From assembly GCF_041381155.1 (NCBI RefSeq), contig NC_091137.1:24473655-24537654 (forward strand): a stretch of DNA of 64,000 bases, read 5' to 3'. The translations under genes and the position numbers were made by a program. The notes under the pieces are model-generated. The model was given only the letters and a program-made list of their open reading frames with translations. It did no database searches and was not told the DNA's origin. Below, piece by piece: positions 1 through 12,758 of this stretch (position 1 is its first letter; each line of letters begins with the position of its first letter). This DNA comes from Argopecten irradians (taxonomy: Eukaryota; Mollusca; Bivalvia; Pectinida; Pectinidae).

Positions 1-120
1 ATATACACGATTAAACACCAATTATTGTTCAAATGATGAATATCATTTATGCTCTGTCGGCGATATATTTATTTAAAATTTTCATATAACAATATGATCA
101 GGACTTTGCCTCTCCGTCTG

Positions 121-275
121 TGCATATTACAGTTATCTCCCTTTCGTATAGGTATTGGTTGTGATGTCAGTAGTTTATAAGTAAAAATGGTGTCATTTTC
201 TGATATGACGTTTCACTTAAAATTATGACGTAATAATTGATACCTTCCCGCAGGGCAACTAATTCTGTAATATGT
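121..275. mobile_element. MITE-like element, copy 1 of 4
   Basis: The two ends are inverted copies of each other. The left arm reads GCATATTACAGTTATCTCCC and continues to TTGTGATGTCA. The right arm mirrors this as TGACGTAATAATTGATACC and ends CTGTAATATG. Related sequences with the same arms lie near 36.8, 50.7 and 60.6 kb. No coding capacity is visible, so this is a short non-autonomous inverted-repeat element. The transposase superfamily cannot be named from the arms alone. Confidence 0.55.
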
Positions 276-850
276 ATATAAAATCAAATGAATAACAATT
301 CATGAAACATTTACTGACCGTATACTTATTGTCTAGACTTTTCAGAATGCAATGTATGTAATAAATCACAATGGAGTCTCGTTTATCCGGCCATCGTTAT
401 TCCAGTTCTCTCACTGCCAGCCTATTTTCAAAGCTGATGCACAATAAAATATGTTCCTCTGTTCCAACCACTTTACTATCAATCCTTTGTTGCCAGAAAA
501 TGGAGATTGATTAATTTGATTAATTAATGAGGATCACTGTATAGACAAAGATACTTATGCTTATGTTAATTTATACTTATCTTAGTCAATCGACCGGTCG
601 ACGATACTGAATAACAGGAAACGTTCGTGGGTAGACATTTTCTTGTTTGACCTTAGGGAAAGCGATTGCAAAAACATATAAGAAAAATACAACAGCAACC
701 ACGAAAAAAAAGTTTCTTCATTTTGAAAATTGCATGCTATACAGTACACAGCATATACACATTGTATTTGGAAAGAGTAAACTGACCAATCAATGCAAGA
801 AAAATAATCAGTGCAGTGGCATTCCGACCTATTAATATGAAAAATATAAA
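276..850. other. Intergenic, nothing recognised
   Basis: AT-rich sequence with only short spurious reading frames. From about 775 the text starts to show loosely related forms of the satellite monomer that follows (ACCAATCAAT blocks). Confidence 0.4.
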
Positions 851-2590
851 GACCAATCAATACGAGGTTATATTAACGACTCGGACCAATTAAAATGAAA
901 AATCCAGGCCAATTAAAGTGTGATATCCAGACCCATCAAGTTGTGATATCCAGACCAATCATTGTGAGATAACCAGACCAAATCATTGTCAAATATCCAG
1001 ATCAATCAAGGTGGAATATTCAGACCAATTAAAGCGAGATATTAAGACCAATTAAGGTGAGATAAACAGATAAATCACTTTGAAATATCCAGATCAATCA
1101 AGGTGCGATATCCGGATCAATCAAGGTGGTATATCTGGACCATTCCAGGTGCGATATCCAGACCAATCAAGGATGGAAAGCCAGATCAATCAAGGTGTGA
1201 TATCCAGACCAATTAAAGGGCGATATCTAGACGAATCAATGCGAGATATCCAGACCCATCCAGGCGTTCTGTCCAGACCAATCAAGTTGTGGTATCCAGA
1301 CCATTCAAAGTTAAAAAAAAAACCAGAATAATCGTAATGGGATATCCAGGCCGATGAAGTTGAATATCTGGACAAATCAACGTGGGATATCCAAAACAAT
1401 TAAGATGAGATATCCAGACCAATCAAGATGCAATATACAGACCAATTTAAGTGGGATATACAGAACAATGAAGATGAGATAATCAGACCATTCAAGATGA
1501 AATATTCAGATAACAAGGTGAGATATCTAGACTAATCAAGGTGAGATATCCAGACAAATCAAGGTGTGATATTCAGACAGATCAAGGTGTGATATCCAGA
1601 CAAATCAAGGTGTGATATCCAGACAAATCAAGGTGTGATATCCAAACAAATCAAGGTGTGATATCCAGACAAATCAAGATGCGATATCCAGACCAATCAA
1701 TGTGAGCTATCCACAACAACCAATGTGGATTATCCAAACAAACGAGATGAGTTATCCAGGTCAATTTAAGTAAGATATCTAGACAAATCAAGGTGTGATA
1801 TCCAGACAAATGAAGATGCGATATCCAGACCAATCAAAGTGAGCTATCCACAACAACCAATGTGGATTATCCAAACAAACAAGATGAGATATCCAGGTCA
1901 ATTTAAGTAAGATATCTAGACAAATCAAGGTGAGATATCCAGACAAATCAAGGTGTGATATTCAGACAAATCAAGGTGTGATATCCAGACAAATCAAGGT
2001 GTGATATTCAGAGAAATCAAGATGTGATATCCAGACAAATCAAGATGCGATATCCAGACCAATCAAAGTGGGCTATCCACAACAACCAATGTGGATTATC
2101 CAAACAAACGAGATGAGATATCCAGGTCAATTTAAGTAAGATATCTAGATAAATCAAGGTGAGATATCCAGACAAATCAAGATGTGATATTCAGACAAAT
2201 CAAGGTGTGATATCCAGACAAATCAAGGTGCGATATCCAGACAAATCAAGGTGTGATATCCATACAAATCAAGATGAGATATCCAGACCAATCTAAATGG
2301 AACATCCAAGGCAATGGCGATAAGAATAAAGCAATTAGGCGATGATATGCTGAACAACAGGGTCACGGCATATTGGAAAAGTTAGCTGATAATATACGGA
2401 CCAATCAAAACGAAGGCATAGTGACCAATTAATGCGAGAACATTCATACTGACCAATCGAGGCAGGGCTTTTCTGAAAAATAAAACTTATAAACCAATAC
2501 TTAATTTGTTTATGTGCGGACAATTCAATCTGGTCAATGGTGATAAAGATATAGTCATAAATCCGGAAAATGGTAAACGGACAATCAAAA
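850..2590. repeat. 23-bp satellite array with higher-order repeats
   Basis: A tandem array whose clean core (about 1500-2300) repeats every 23 bp around the consensus GATATCCAGACAAATCAAGG plus TGT. The flanks, about 850-1480 and 2300-2590, are more diverged. Inside the core a block of five distinguishable monomers recurs starting at 1681, 1818 and 2047. These spacings are about 6 and 10 monomers, so there is higher-order structure. The period is not a multiple of three, so the reading frames across it are not genes. Most monomers carry the palindrome GATATC. Confidence 0.93.
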
Positions 2591-5500
2591 CAAAGTGTCT
2601 GCGCCTTAGTGTAGGCAGTGCCTATGGTCCTGTTCGTCTGCTAAAGCAGATATTTATGATGATCTGATATCAGTAAAGCAAACAGAGAATGCGTATGAAC
2701 TAAGAGAAATTTCAAAATAAGACAAAATAACGAAATATGCTTTAAATTGAAAAGTGATTGTACCCTCAAATAAACACAACTTATATTTGTATTGAAATGA
2801 ATGTAAAAAGTCATAATCGTCATAGACCCAGGCGTTGTAGAAGGTAAGCACTCTATGCGTCGTTGGTGATCAAAACAGCATTGGTATCCATCAAAGCAAA
2901 ATTTACTCACGGGTACAAGTGAAACTAGCTGATGACAATATAGCCTTTAAACAATGTAACGCTTTATTTGGCGATTTCGTTTAAAAATATATTAACTATT
3001 TATCAGAAAAAAAAACCCTTCAGGTAAAAACATCAGATTAAATAAATCGTACAAAGACCCATAAATTACAAAAACAATAAGAAAGTGAAATTAAATGATA
3101 AAGCCATTTTAAAGCTCGATATTGATATTGATGATTAGATGCTTGACCTCCAATTACCTTATATGTTAAAGAAGCTTTGGTGAAACATAGATGAATATGT
3201 TTATAATCTAAAACTTAAATTGAACGAACACAAAGTCATATATTTGGACGGATAGAAAGTCAAGAAAAACGAATGATCCAGAATTTTTGATACAAAATTT
3301 ATTTATATATCTCTATTCAATTCCCGTTTGGTTGATAGAAATTATCTTTATCGCGAAATCACATATTTTTCAATAATTTGGAACAATAATATCTGTGATT
3401 ATTTTATTAAAATAATGATTTAAAACAATTTGTTTATTAATTGTAAGTGTTTGATTAAGGAATAAAATTCCACTATAAACCCTGACCCTTAAGGAGCACA
3501 TATTCCATTATCTTTTTATAGTGGGTCACCTTTCATAGTCGTATTTTTTTGTATTATCCCTATTTACCTAGGCTAAGAAAACATTATTCTTCGTTTTTCA
3601 TCATTATTATTTCATAATTGCTTGATCCGGCAATGTGATTTCTTGGAATTATACTTTTTGAATCTCTACCTCCAGAGCTAGAGTTTGCGGACTAGTTGTA
3701 GGGGTCATACAACTTGACCGCCGCAACCATTGACACTAAATGTATTGCAGGCAGTGTCCAGTTATAAGACCAGACGACAACTAGATTTGTTACTATTTGT
3801 AAACAGAATGGTACAACATGTTGTGATTTAACTATGGTAAATACCAATGTAATACATATAATTGTCTTCCAAATAGGAAAATTTGGGATAATGTGGTGTA
3901 TTAATATTCATCATAATGACTAGTTATTCTCATTGGCTATTACAATTATCATTTTCACTAAAAAAGTGATGAGTGATGTGTGATGTGAGCATCCGGATTT
4001 GTGATCGCTGTGCTTTGACTTAGCAAATGCACTGAAAGGTTAGATTTTGTGACTGCCGTTGAAGCTCCGTTTTTCACAGATGTGTAATAGAATAAAACAT
4101 ATAACAGAAACTATAATTTCAAGCGTTTTACGCAATTTGAGAGTTGTCGGTTTTCATGACCAACAACAGAGATATTGCTCTATATCTATTGATATGGTAT
4201 CATTTTGTAATGTCCATAGTATTTTGCTTGAATCAAACTGCATCCAATCTTTGTCATGGACAGAACACATTATGTCTATTTAATTCGAATTAGAAATAAA
4301 CCATGTCAATCAATTTAAAACCCATCCAATCTCGATAATTAATCTGAATTAAATCAGATAGAGAAAGTAGTGATCAATATTAAAATAATTTATTCTCCGA
4401 CACCGTTAGACACTCCTAAGAAATGTGACTACTTCCTACAAGAATGCGCCCTAATCTCGTATGTCGCAAAATTTGAAGTAAAAGTTCACTAAAGATTCAA
4501 ACTGACATGTAGAAAAAGAGTTGACTAATTAAAATCAGTGGAATTCATTAGTCGTAGGCAATATCATTGTTAAGTCACACATCTTCGCTATCACAGCTGA
4601 CAACACGAACAGATTTCTAAAGCACGATTGATCGCCAGATTCGGAGGGTTGAGAATGCAATATCAGATAATAGGTTTTTAATCCTATTTACAAAATTAAA
4701 GCTCAAATGTTTTGAGTTCGATTACACACACCAAAAGTTTCAGTTTTAAACTCATTAGAACTACATATATGTTCGTTAGACAACTGTCGATGTACACTTA
4801 TGGAAGCAGTTCATTTTTTTGTTTTCACACTTTTTATATTGCTTGTTTAGACTTCGGATATTACAGTATGCAAGGCGAAGCAGTATTTAATGAGAAAGTT
4901 GGTGTCGAATTGCTTAAGTTTTCTTTTGTAAAATGAAATCGTTCTCGGGTCTGAAATTAAACGTAAACAACTTACTTACATTGAATGAATTGCTTTGCTT
5001 GCATTCCATGCAGAATACAGCACCTTTCTTGGGTAGGTGTAATGGTTTCATTAGACTATAATCAACGTATAGGTAACAATTAATAGGATTTCCCAACGTC
5101 TGCTAATTTTTGCAGAGTTAATTAAATTATAGTCCTCACGTTCGGAGTTTCCTAATTCGGGATTCAAATATTACACATTTTCTTTGTGAGTAATAGGTTA
5201 TTACACTGTAAGGAAATGTTTTGAATCTTAGTAAGAACCTAAACGCAATCGATATCTGTTTCTTTGACGTGGCGATTTATATAATTTTATGAATGAACTT
5301 TTAAAGACTCATATATCAAAAGGAAACAAAAGAAACAATTCATATTTAGAAAAAAATACGTTATTCGGACATTTTAGCTTTAGAAGCAATTTTGATATGT
5401 AGATCTTATTTTTTTAAGTTATTTGTCACTAGATACCAGAAATGTCATTATAAATTAAAACAATCTATTAATTATTTACTTTTAATATCGAAATTTCTGG

Positions 5501-7850
5501 GAAATATAAAAGGAATCCGAGAAGAAATCAATTAATGTCAATAACATAATGACAGTTCTATCTTGTGATTGTTTTAAACGATTCATTAATCAAAGAAAAT
5601 ATATTTCATGCAAATCAAAAAGATAAAAATGCATTAAATATGTGAAAATGTTCTTGTTTTATACGTTTGTCAACACAGATGTGCCTCAATTAGCTGTAGT
5701 CAGTTAACTAGTGGTGTCTACGAACAGGTATAGTGATTTACATAAGTTGTATAACTTGTTTCTCAATCGATGTAAAGTAAATAAAGTTTACATTACTTGG
5801 CGAGAATTTTAATATTTAATTTTCTCTTCGAATATCTTTCAAAAACCATAAGGTTTGATGAATCATTAAGCTTTGAAATGGACAATCAAATGTGTATGAT
5901 GCCTTTTAAACATTAGTTACAACACGTACAGTATATATGAAAACATACTTGCAGAAGTCGCTTTGATAATCAAAAAATGTGAAATGAAATTATATACCGC
6001 AACAGGTCTTAAAACCTATACATTGCGTGTATTGTAATGATCAAAAGGTTAGCATATTAAAAGCCCCGAGTATCAATCTTGCGTTCTAATTATCAAACTT
6101 TCAGTTATTCAGTAGTGAGACTTATGAAAGGTCGTTGTTATATATATCAATAAAATATTTGTGATGCCACGTGATACAGAGATCATTGGTGATGATTTTG
6201 GGGGATTTTATTAGTGATACCACGTGTAATTATGTATCGCATGAAAACATCATATATGTTGGATACCCGTGTATCGCCAATTCATCGCGTGAGACATGTT
6301 CTCAGACGCAAGACATGAGTGCTTTAAGAGTTTACTTGGTGCAGATTGATAACACTACTTTTGTTCTCATTGTGATGCACAGAAATGTATTAAACCCCAC
6401 ATTCGATACCTAATGCAGGTATAGTAATCCAAATTATATGGTTGTCTTTTCCTTTTATTTTTTTTTAAGTCATATGACAATTTGCACGGAAGGTTGTTCT
6501 TAATCTTACCAACTGTATAATACCGGTATAAATTCCCGCTTCCAACATCACTCATTTCAGTACTTGAAATCTTTTCACGAATTTCAAATTTTCCGTAAGT
6601 TAATCTATAATTAAAGATCTGATGAAAAATCCTAAAGATTGAAAATGGTTTCAGATGAGAAATGTCATTATATGGGAAAATAAATTTACGTTAACACGTT
6701 CCGATCAACTGAATCCGAAAATACAAGTTACTCCACCATTCTGAACTTCCCTGATAAACAATATTCTACAGAAAGATTGTTAATATCAGTGGATACGAAA
6801 TAACAGCTTTGTGATACCGTCATTGTGTTTGTCTGTCGCCGAGACAGCTTTGAATACGTCCGTGTTTACACAAAACAATTACTGGAGTCACGACAATACT
6901 CCTTTATACAAACTACCAATAAATATTAACAATATAACTACTACCTGCCATGTCTAAAGCTGACTGCAACCTCATCCTCGTGTTAGTAATCTTTTCATTC
7001 CATGCAGCATATGTCGACTACTCAGATAAAATGTGGATAGTGAAGATTTTGAATTGTTATATATAAGTTCCTTATTCAATCGTTTTGCGAAATTTCCTAA
7101 ACCATTTTAAACAGATGCAAGTGTACTCTGTCAGTTGACAATGCTCCAGTCCTTTTGATCTATAGGGATAGGTGAAATACGAATAACTGAGCAACACGAA
7201 TCGAACACACCTTCGTGATGTACTCTTATGTGTTTTAAAACCTCGTTTGTTTCACAACTGGCTGAAAAATATACTTTATAATTTGAAATAGCATTTCAAT
7301 TATTTAAATGTAAAGCGATACTATCAATAAACAAAATCGATGTGAGGACAATATCACGTAATATGTAACTACTAGATGGAATCATACCTCTAATTGATTT
7401 CAACCGGTTGACTAACACCTTACAGGGTTTTACAGATGGACATAAATGGAATGACAACTTTAATTTTGGATTTTCTCACAAGAAGAAGTGTCGGAGAGGT
7501 GGAAATTTGTAAAGTTAAAAAAAAATATGTCCGATTGACAGGACATTGAATCATATTTATTCAACTATAGATAAAACAATTCTTTGATGATTACATAAAC
7601 GCATTTGGATCTTGGATTTTTGTGACAATGTGTCATTTTATTGATGCCACATACACATGGTACAGCTGAAATCTAACCCATGCTTTAGGCAATGTTCTTC
7701 TAGATAACCTAATGCTCTGATAATTCACCCACAGGTTTTACTTTGATCATTACCTTCATCAAGCTTTGTCGATCCAATAAAAGAAAAACAAGACACACGA
7801 ATTGAAAGATTGAAAGAATCTCATAATTTGAGAATACAAAAAATATATTA
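2591..7850. other. Long AT-rich intergenic stretch
   Basis: No exon, RNA gene or clear repeat could be supported here on either strand. The short open frames have no recognisable motif, no codon-like composition and no match to the lectin exon pattern found further right. Confidence 0.4.
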
Positions 7851-7859
7851 TCTTTCTGT

Positions 7860-8330
7860 CAGCCATAATTTATCCCTTATAGTGCCTCCGCGCCTGCCAC
7901 AAATGTCCCGTATTGGGATGGAAACCACATCACATTTGTGATGGCCATATCAACGTTCTATCGCCTTCAATATCAATTTTCAAGGCAATTTCTGCTGTGA
8001 TTTGCGCAAACACCTGCCTCCTCGCTACATTGCTTTGATGGGGGAAACCGCTTGTGAATTGCCGATCAATTAACTATCCAATCTTGGGATATGATTGGAG
8101 TAGATAATTTCCGGCAATTTCCGGCTATACCCGGCTATATCCGGCATGAGGATATGACACGAGTCATTGAAGTACGTCTTGAGTCTATTAAAAGGTCTTT
8201 GATTGCATTACATGGAGACATTACACAATTATTCTCATTAAAAGAACACAGACTATTTAAAAGATGTATGAGCTCTTTAAATGAACCTAAGAGCCCAAAG
8301 CGATATAAATCATCTAAATAAGTAAATACC
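7860..8330 (+). other. Unrecognised sequence of higher GC with a 76-codon frame
   Basis: This stretch is less AT-rich than its surroundings and ends in an open frame at 8091-8321. That frame begins MIGVDNFRQFPAIPGY and ends in a basic Lys/Ser/Arg-rich tail. The DNA under its start contains three direct near-repeats of the form TTCCGGC / CCCGGCTATA / TCCGGC, so part of the frame is low-complexity. It could be the 3' end of a transposon-encoded protein or a chance frame. No domain was recognised and no splice context is convincing. Confidence 0.15.
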
Positions 8331-8730
8331 ACCCTTTGTTCCGAAACATTCAAACATGTTCTTAGAGAAAACCATTTCCTTATTAACATCAATCGAACAT
8401 CATTTCAAAATGAAATTATGATTGATCGATAGCAGCTATGATTAACATGATGAATATTTAATTGCTTATGACACATGTAGAATCGTGTACTCAAGTTACT
8501 TTGACAAATATGTCCTTCCGTGGTATTCGTCCACCGAAAGCAATAAACGTTATTCTTTTTATCCCCTATGCTATGAATAGACCTCCTATCAGATTACGTA
8601 GAATTATATTATCTCCATAGAATATTTCATATGGCCAAAATAATTTTCATAGTCACAAGGCAAGACTTAAGGTGGTTGGTTAGTTGATTTGATAAACATC
8701 CTAACAGCTAAGGTCATTTCTTTCCTCAAT

Positions 8731-9060
8731 CATCCTCAATAATCCAGGAGTTTCTATCACTGCCGTTATATCCACTCCTGGATTATCTTATGGCAAACCT
8801 GTAGGCAGTTCAAGAGAACACATCTGACCTCTCATAGGCCTGCAAACTTCCTTTGAAGACTACAGAGAGAACGATGCACACCTTCAAAGCCACACAGTCA
8901 ACCACAGTGTGCCGTTATTCGATTCTTTTGATGTACATCAAAGGACTTAATTACATGTTCTGTTATATTGCCTCCAGTTTTACTATTCGATAGTCTAGGG
9001 GTGGATATAACGACAGTAATAATAACCCCTGGAGTGTCGAGGATGTCCTTAATACAATAT
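8731..9060. repeat. Divergent inverted pair of a protein-like motif (ILDTPGV..ITAVIST)
   Basis: On the plus strand, 8736-8806 reads LNNPGVSITAVISTPGLS and runs to a stop. On the minus strand, about 9050-8960 reads ILDTPGVIITVVISTPRLS. The two face each other. A related reading, ILDTPRITITDVISILDYL, occurs on the minus strand at 26.7 kb and 47.4 kb. Between copies many differences fall on third codon positions. The plus copy also contains a 13-bp inverted repeat (8739-8751 / 8774-8786). This may be an exon relic duplicated in inverted orientation, or a fold-back repeat that happens to read open. Function unknown. Confidence 0.35.
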
Positions 9061-9150
9061 ATGCAGATAATATAATGGATGGAACAGCCGATTTGAAAGT
9101 GATTTTTGACAAATGGTGACATTTAATGCATAAACACATGCAATGTTTCT

Positions 9151-9240
9151 TGTGAATTTCACTTTATGGCCCTTTAACGTGAAGGCCCTTTCTTTCACGT
9201 GAATTTCACGTGAATGTTGTCACGTGAATTTCACGTGAAA
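9151..9240. repeat. Cluster of TTCACGTGAA palindromes
   Basis: Four CACGTG hexamers lie within 9193-9239, each inside a TTCACGTGAATTTCACGTGA-type palindrome, with degenerate forms just upstream (9151, 9163). It abuts the left edge of duplicated segment A. The related copy at 17.95 kb keeps only one TCACGTGAAATT. CACGTG is an E-box core, but nothing shows regulatory use; palindrome expansion is equally likely. Confidence 0.5.
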
Positions 9241-9372
9241 TATTGGCTGTGTATAATTACATTAATATCTGAACATTTTCTTAATAATTGAGATGAATAA
9301 AGTAATCTTGAGATGAATGCAACTAGAAAACAATTCTCTGATCAAGAGAGTTCATAGTTTTCCTGGGTGGCT

Positions 9373-9883
9373 TTAAAGTTATATGTGCCGTATTTTTTAT
9401 ACTCACGAATCAAGATAAACTTTTAATATGTTATTCAGCACCAAAAATTACCAACTTTTTGAAAATTACAGTGCTTTCAATGCATAGGTTTTAATTTTAC
9501 ATGTACAAATAAGAGCTGAAAAGGATTTTTGGCAGTACTGCCAAAAATCATTTATTTACATCAATAGTGAAGTGAAATGAATGCATACGGTGAGACCATG
9601 AAGCCAAATTGTGGTCTACAATTTCATTACACATTTTTACAATGTTTTTAGTAATTGTAAAGTGACTTCTGCAGGTATGTTTTCATTTAAACATATTTAA
9701 GGCATAAAAACAATAATTTTACAGTACAAAATTTCTGTGTTATAACCAACGTTTATAAGTCATCAGAAGCCATTTGAATGATCTTTACAGCTTTGTTAAT
9801 CAAACCTTATGGTTTTTATTAATTCAATGATGAAAAAATAGCATGTCAAAATTATCGCCAAGTTACGGCACATATAACTTTAA
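9373..9883. mobile_element. MITE with perfect 20-bp terminal inverted repeats and TTAA ends
   Basis: Both ends carry the 20-mer TTAAAGTTATATGTGCCGTA, at 9373-9392 and in reverse complement at 9864-9883. The related segment at 18.1 kb lacks this block, so it is an insertion. The interior has no coding frame but contains a perfect 26-bp palindrome at 9524-9549, centred on GGCAGTACTGCC. TTAA at both edges fits a TTAA-targeting non-autonomous element; that class assignment is inference. Confidence 0.75.
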
Positions 9884-11329
9884 TGTTTCAAATACCTTGA
9901 AAAACCAGAATGGCACACAACAGTCAAATCCTTAAAATTCACTTGGCGGTTAGATAGCCAGTGTACTTGTAAAAACACAGTTTACAAACGGGCGCCTTAA
10001 TTGGATACTACGTTTTAGTGTATCTGTTCCTGGGATTGTCTCTAATCATGTTCTAATCTCGGCCGACATGAAGATATCAGATACTAAATAACGAAAAAAC
10101 GCAAAACTTCAACAGCAAAAAGATAGAATAGATAAAGCAAATAAAAAGGATAACATCGACTGTTACAATCATATAAGTAATTCATTATCATGATGTATTC
10201 TTGAATTCATGTAAATTCTTTCTCCTTTGTTTTTGGATATTTTCTAGAAAATACAAGGTAGTTTTCACACCAAAATAAAATAGAAAATGACAAGTAAATA
10301 ATAATGAACATATACTATCAACCAGGGGAACACACAGACTATGCGATAAGGACATAATGTTGAAGGAACTTATTGATATCATTTTGATAGGAAGTAACTG
10401 TGAGAGAACAATTCAATGCACTTTGAAAATAAAATGCTGATTACATAATTCAAAGATTCGGAGATAAAAAGCTAGAAAATATTTACTTCCCTGCTTACCA
10501 TGCTTTCAGCACTTGTATGTGTTAAAGTGTACACGGAATGGTTTGGTATATAAGGCTTGATAAATGCGTCATTGGATAAAATTTAGAATGGAGAAAGTTC
10601 GAGTTTCACAGCGATTACGGTATTAGAGAAAATGCGACTTTTCTCTAGAACACACCTTAAGCCCCAATCCATTGACCCCGATTCGGGACCCCTGACATGT
10701 GACCTCACGAGGACAACGGGACGTACTCTACTCGCATAAGATAGAGTGGCGATTTTCAGTGTCTGCCATCTAATATAAACTATCTGTTTGCAAATATCGA
10801 TTTTGAAGACACACATACCTGTGTTCATGTCCGATACCTAGTTAATATCATATGAGTTTGGAATACGCTTGAAAATAGATATTTATACCATGCATATATT
10901 GATGTACCTGTCGTAGATAAATGAACATCTCTGCGCGATTTCTGCATAATTATACACAATAAAATGTACATATTAACCCACGTACGTTGTATATCTGCAG
11001 CGTTTGGTGCCGATTATGTTATCCAAAACCCGACTCGGGTCGTTGAATGTCTTCTGGTCAAATCAGCTTTACAAATTTCTGACTTTTGCGTAAAACCTAC
11101 CCATACGATTAAGTTATGATTCTGAACAGATTTTTTTTTTGCAAATATGTAAATGCATTCAATAATTGCGTTATATCTGAAATCGATCCTTTTGTTTTTG
11201 ACGAAATACATTCAGCTTTCATATAATACAGTACATTCGACGACTTGTTGATATTTCGCTCAAGTTGCGAAACGGAGGAGACGGAACACTTGCATCCCCA
11301 GTTAGGGGTGTCGGAGAGGGCCAAGTGCA

Positions 11330-12490
11330 CATGTACCCAACCGAAGTGGACACTCAGTTAACGATGTTAAAATTATTTCTTGGAATGTTAACGGCGGTCT
11401 GGACAATAAATTGAAAATTCCAGAATTTAAAAATTTCATACTTACCTATGACATTATATTTCTGACAGAGTGTTGGATCCCAAATAATTACACGTTAGAT
11501 ATTGACCAATTCATATCCATTGTTATACCGCGACGATTGATTCGTTGTGCTCAAGGAGGTGGAATTGTTCTTCTTATTCGTGAGGAAATATCCGATTATT
11601 TATCTTTTGGTAACTCATATTTTGATACTATCGTTCCTGTGAATATTAGTAAGGGGTTAATTCACACTGACGATATTATTCTTATTTTGTACATATATAC
11701 CCCCAAGTTCTTCTCAATATTACACGTACTATAATTGTGATGTATTTAAGTAATTGGAATCGTTGATTTTGGAGGCTTCTGCTTCCAAGCAAGTAATGTT
11801 ATTAGGAGACTTAAATAGTCGAACTCGTAATATGGATGATTTTATTAATTATGATTTTACTCACGGAAGTGTCCGAAATCACCTTGAATCTATATTTAAT
11901 TATGTATGCGATAATGTTGACACCCCCCCCCCCCTCCCCCCCCCCCCCCCCTTAGATATAACCCTGATACAGGTATCAATGATTATGGTTCAAGATTAAT
12001 TAAGTTGTGTAAGTCTACCGGTCTTCGTATTAGAAACGGCAGAGACAATGATGGTACTTCCAATGATTTCACTTTTTGTGGTCATAATGGTACGAGTGTG
12101 ATTGATTATTTACTGATGTCTTTTTCATTATTTCCAATTGTAAAATCTTTTATTGTTTGCAATTTTACAGAATATTCAGATCATGCTCCTCTACACGTGC
12201 AACTTTTTACTGAAAATGTTAGTATATTAAATAACTCGACAAAAGAAGATGAGGTGAATCGTAATAGGAAACCTAATTTCAGGTGGAATGATAATTTCAA
12301 GTATCAGTTCATAGAATCTTTAAACGTAAACTCTGATCAGCTTAGAGACCATGTCCTAATTAGTGGAAATTTAAACCAGGAATCTATTGATGTAAGTGTC
12401 AATCGTTTCACCGTTGAATTACAAAATATTATGGAGCCTTTCTTTAGAAACATGTATCTACTGATTTTTGTAATAAAGACAGGGCCGAGC
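11330..12490 (+). pseudogene. Non-LTR retrotransposon relic: APE-type endonuclease domain
   Basis: The plus strand encodes the endonuclease/exonuclease/phosphatase fold of a LINE ORF2. In order it shows ISWNVNGG (from 11375), DIIFLTECW, GGGIVLLIR, MLLGDLNSR (near 11800), SVIDYLLMS and EYSDHAPLHV (near 12177). GDLN and SDHAPL are catalytic motifs of this family. A post-endonuclease linker follows to about 12480, then the sequence stops. There is no reverse transcriptase. The frame is broken near 11695, by a TAA at 11751, and by a poly-C run at 11931-11952. Comparison with segment A' shows that about 10534-12497 is an insertion into older lectin-flanking DNA. Clade not determinable. Confidence 0.85.
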
Positions 12491-12758
12491 TCAGTATAAA
12501 CTGAAGGTTCGCTATTATTCTTCAATACGATTGCGTATCTTTCATCAATTTTTTTTTCAATAAAATCAATGTAACATCTTAGCGTACTAGCAATAGGTAT
12601 TGGTTTGTATTACAATGGAAATGTTTTATGTATACGGTAAATATATTGTATACATACATAAAATAGACAAGATAAATCTTGTATTCTTTAATTGAAAATA
12701 AACTAAGTTTGAAATCAACATCCCAACGCACGATGTGTTGCAGTGTGGTAAGCAGATT

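Noticed and set aside
1080..1833. Open frames on both strands within the satellite
   Set aside because: They are translations of a 23-bp repeat. The unit is not a multiple of three and all frames drift, so no protein is expected.
4059..4283. Possible exon on either strand (minus-strand reading ends ..IEQYLCCWS-stop)
   Set aside because: No second copy, no convincing splice sites and no recognisable family. Composition is no better than neighbouring chance frames.
11931..11952. Poly-C run as a functional tract
   Set aside because: It lies inside a decayed endonuclease frame and is explained as slippage or a sequencing artefact.
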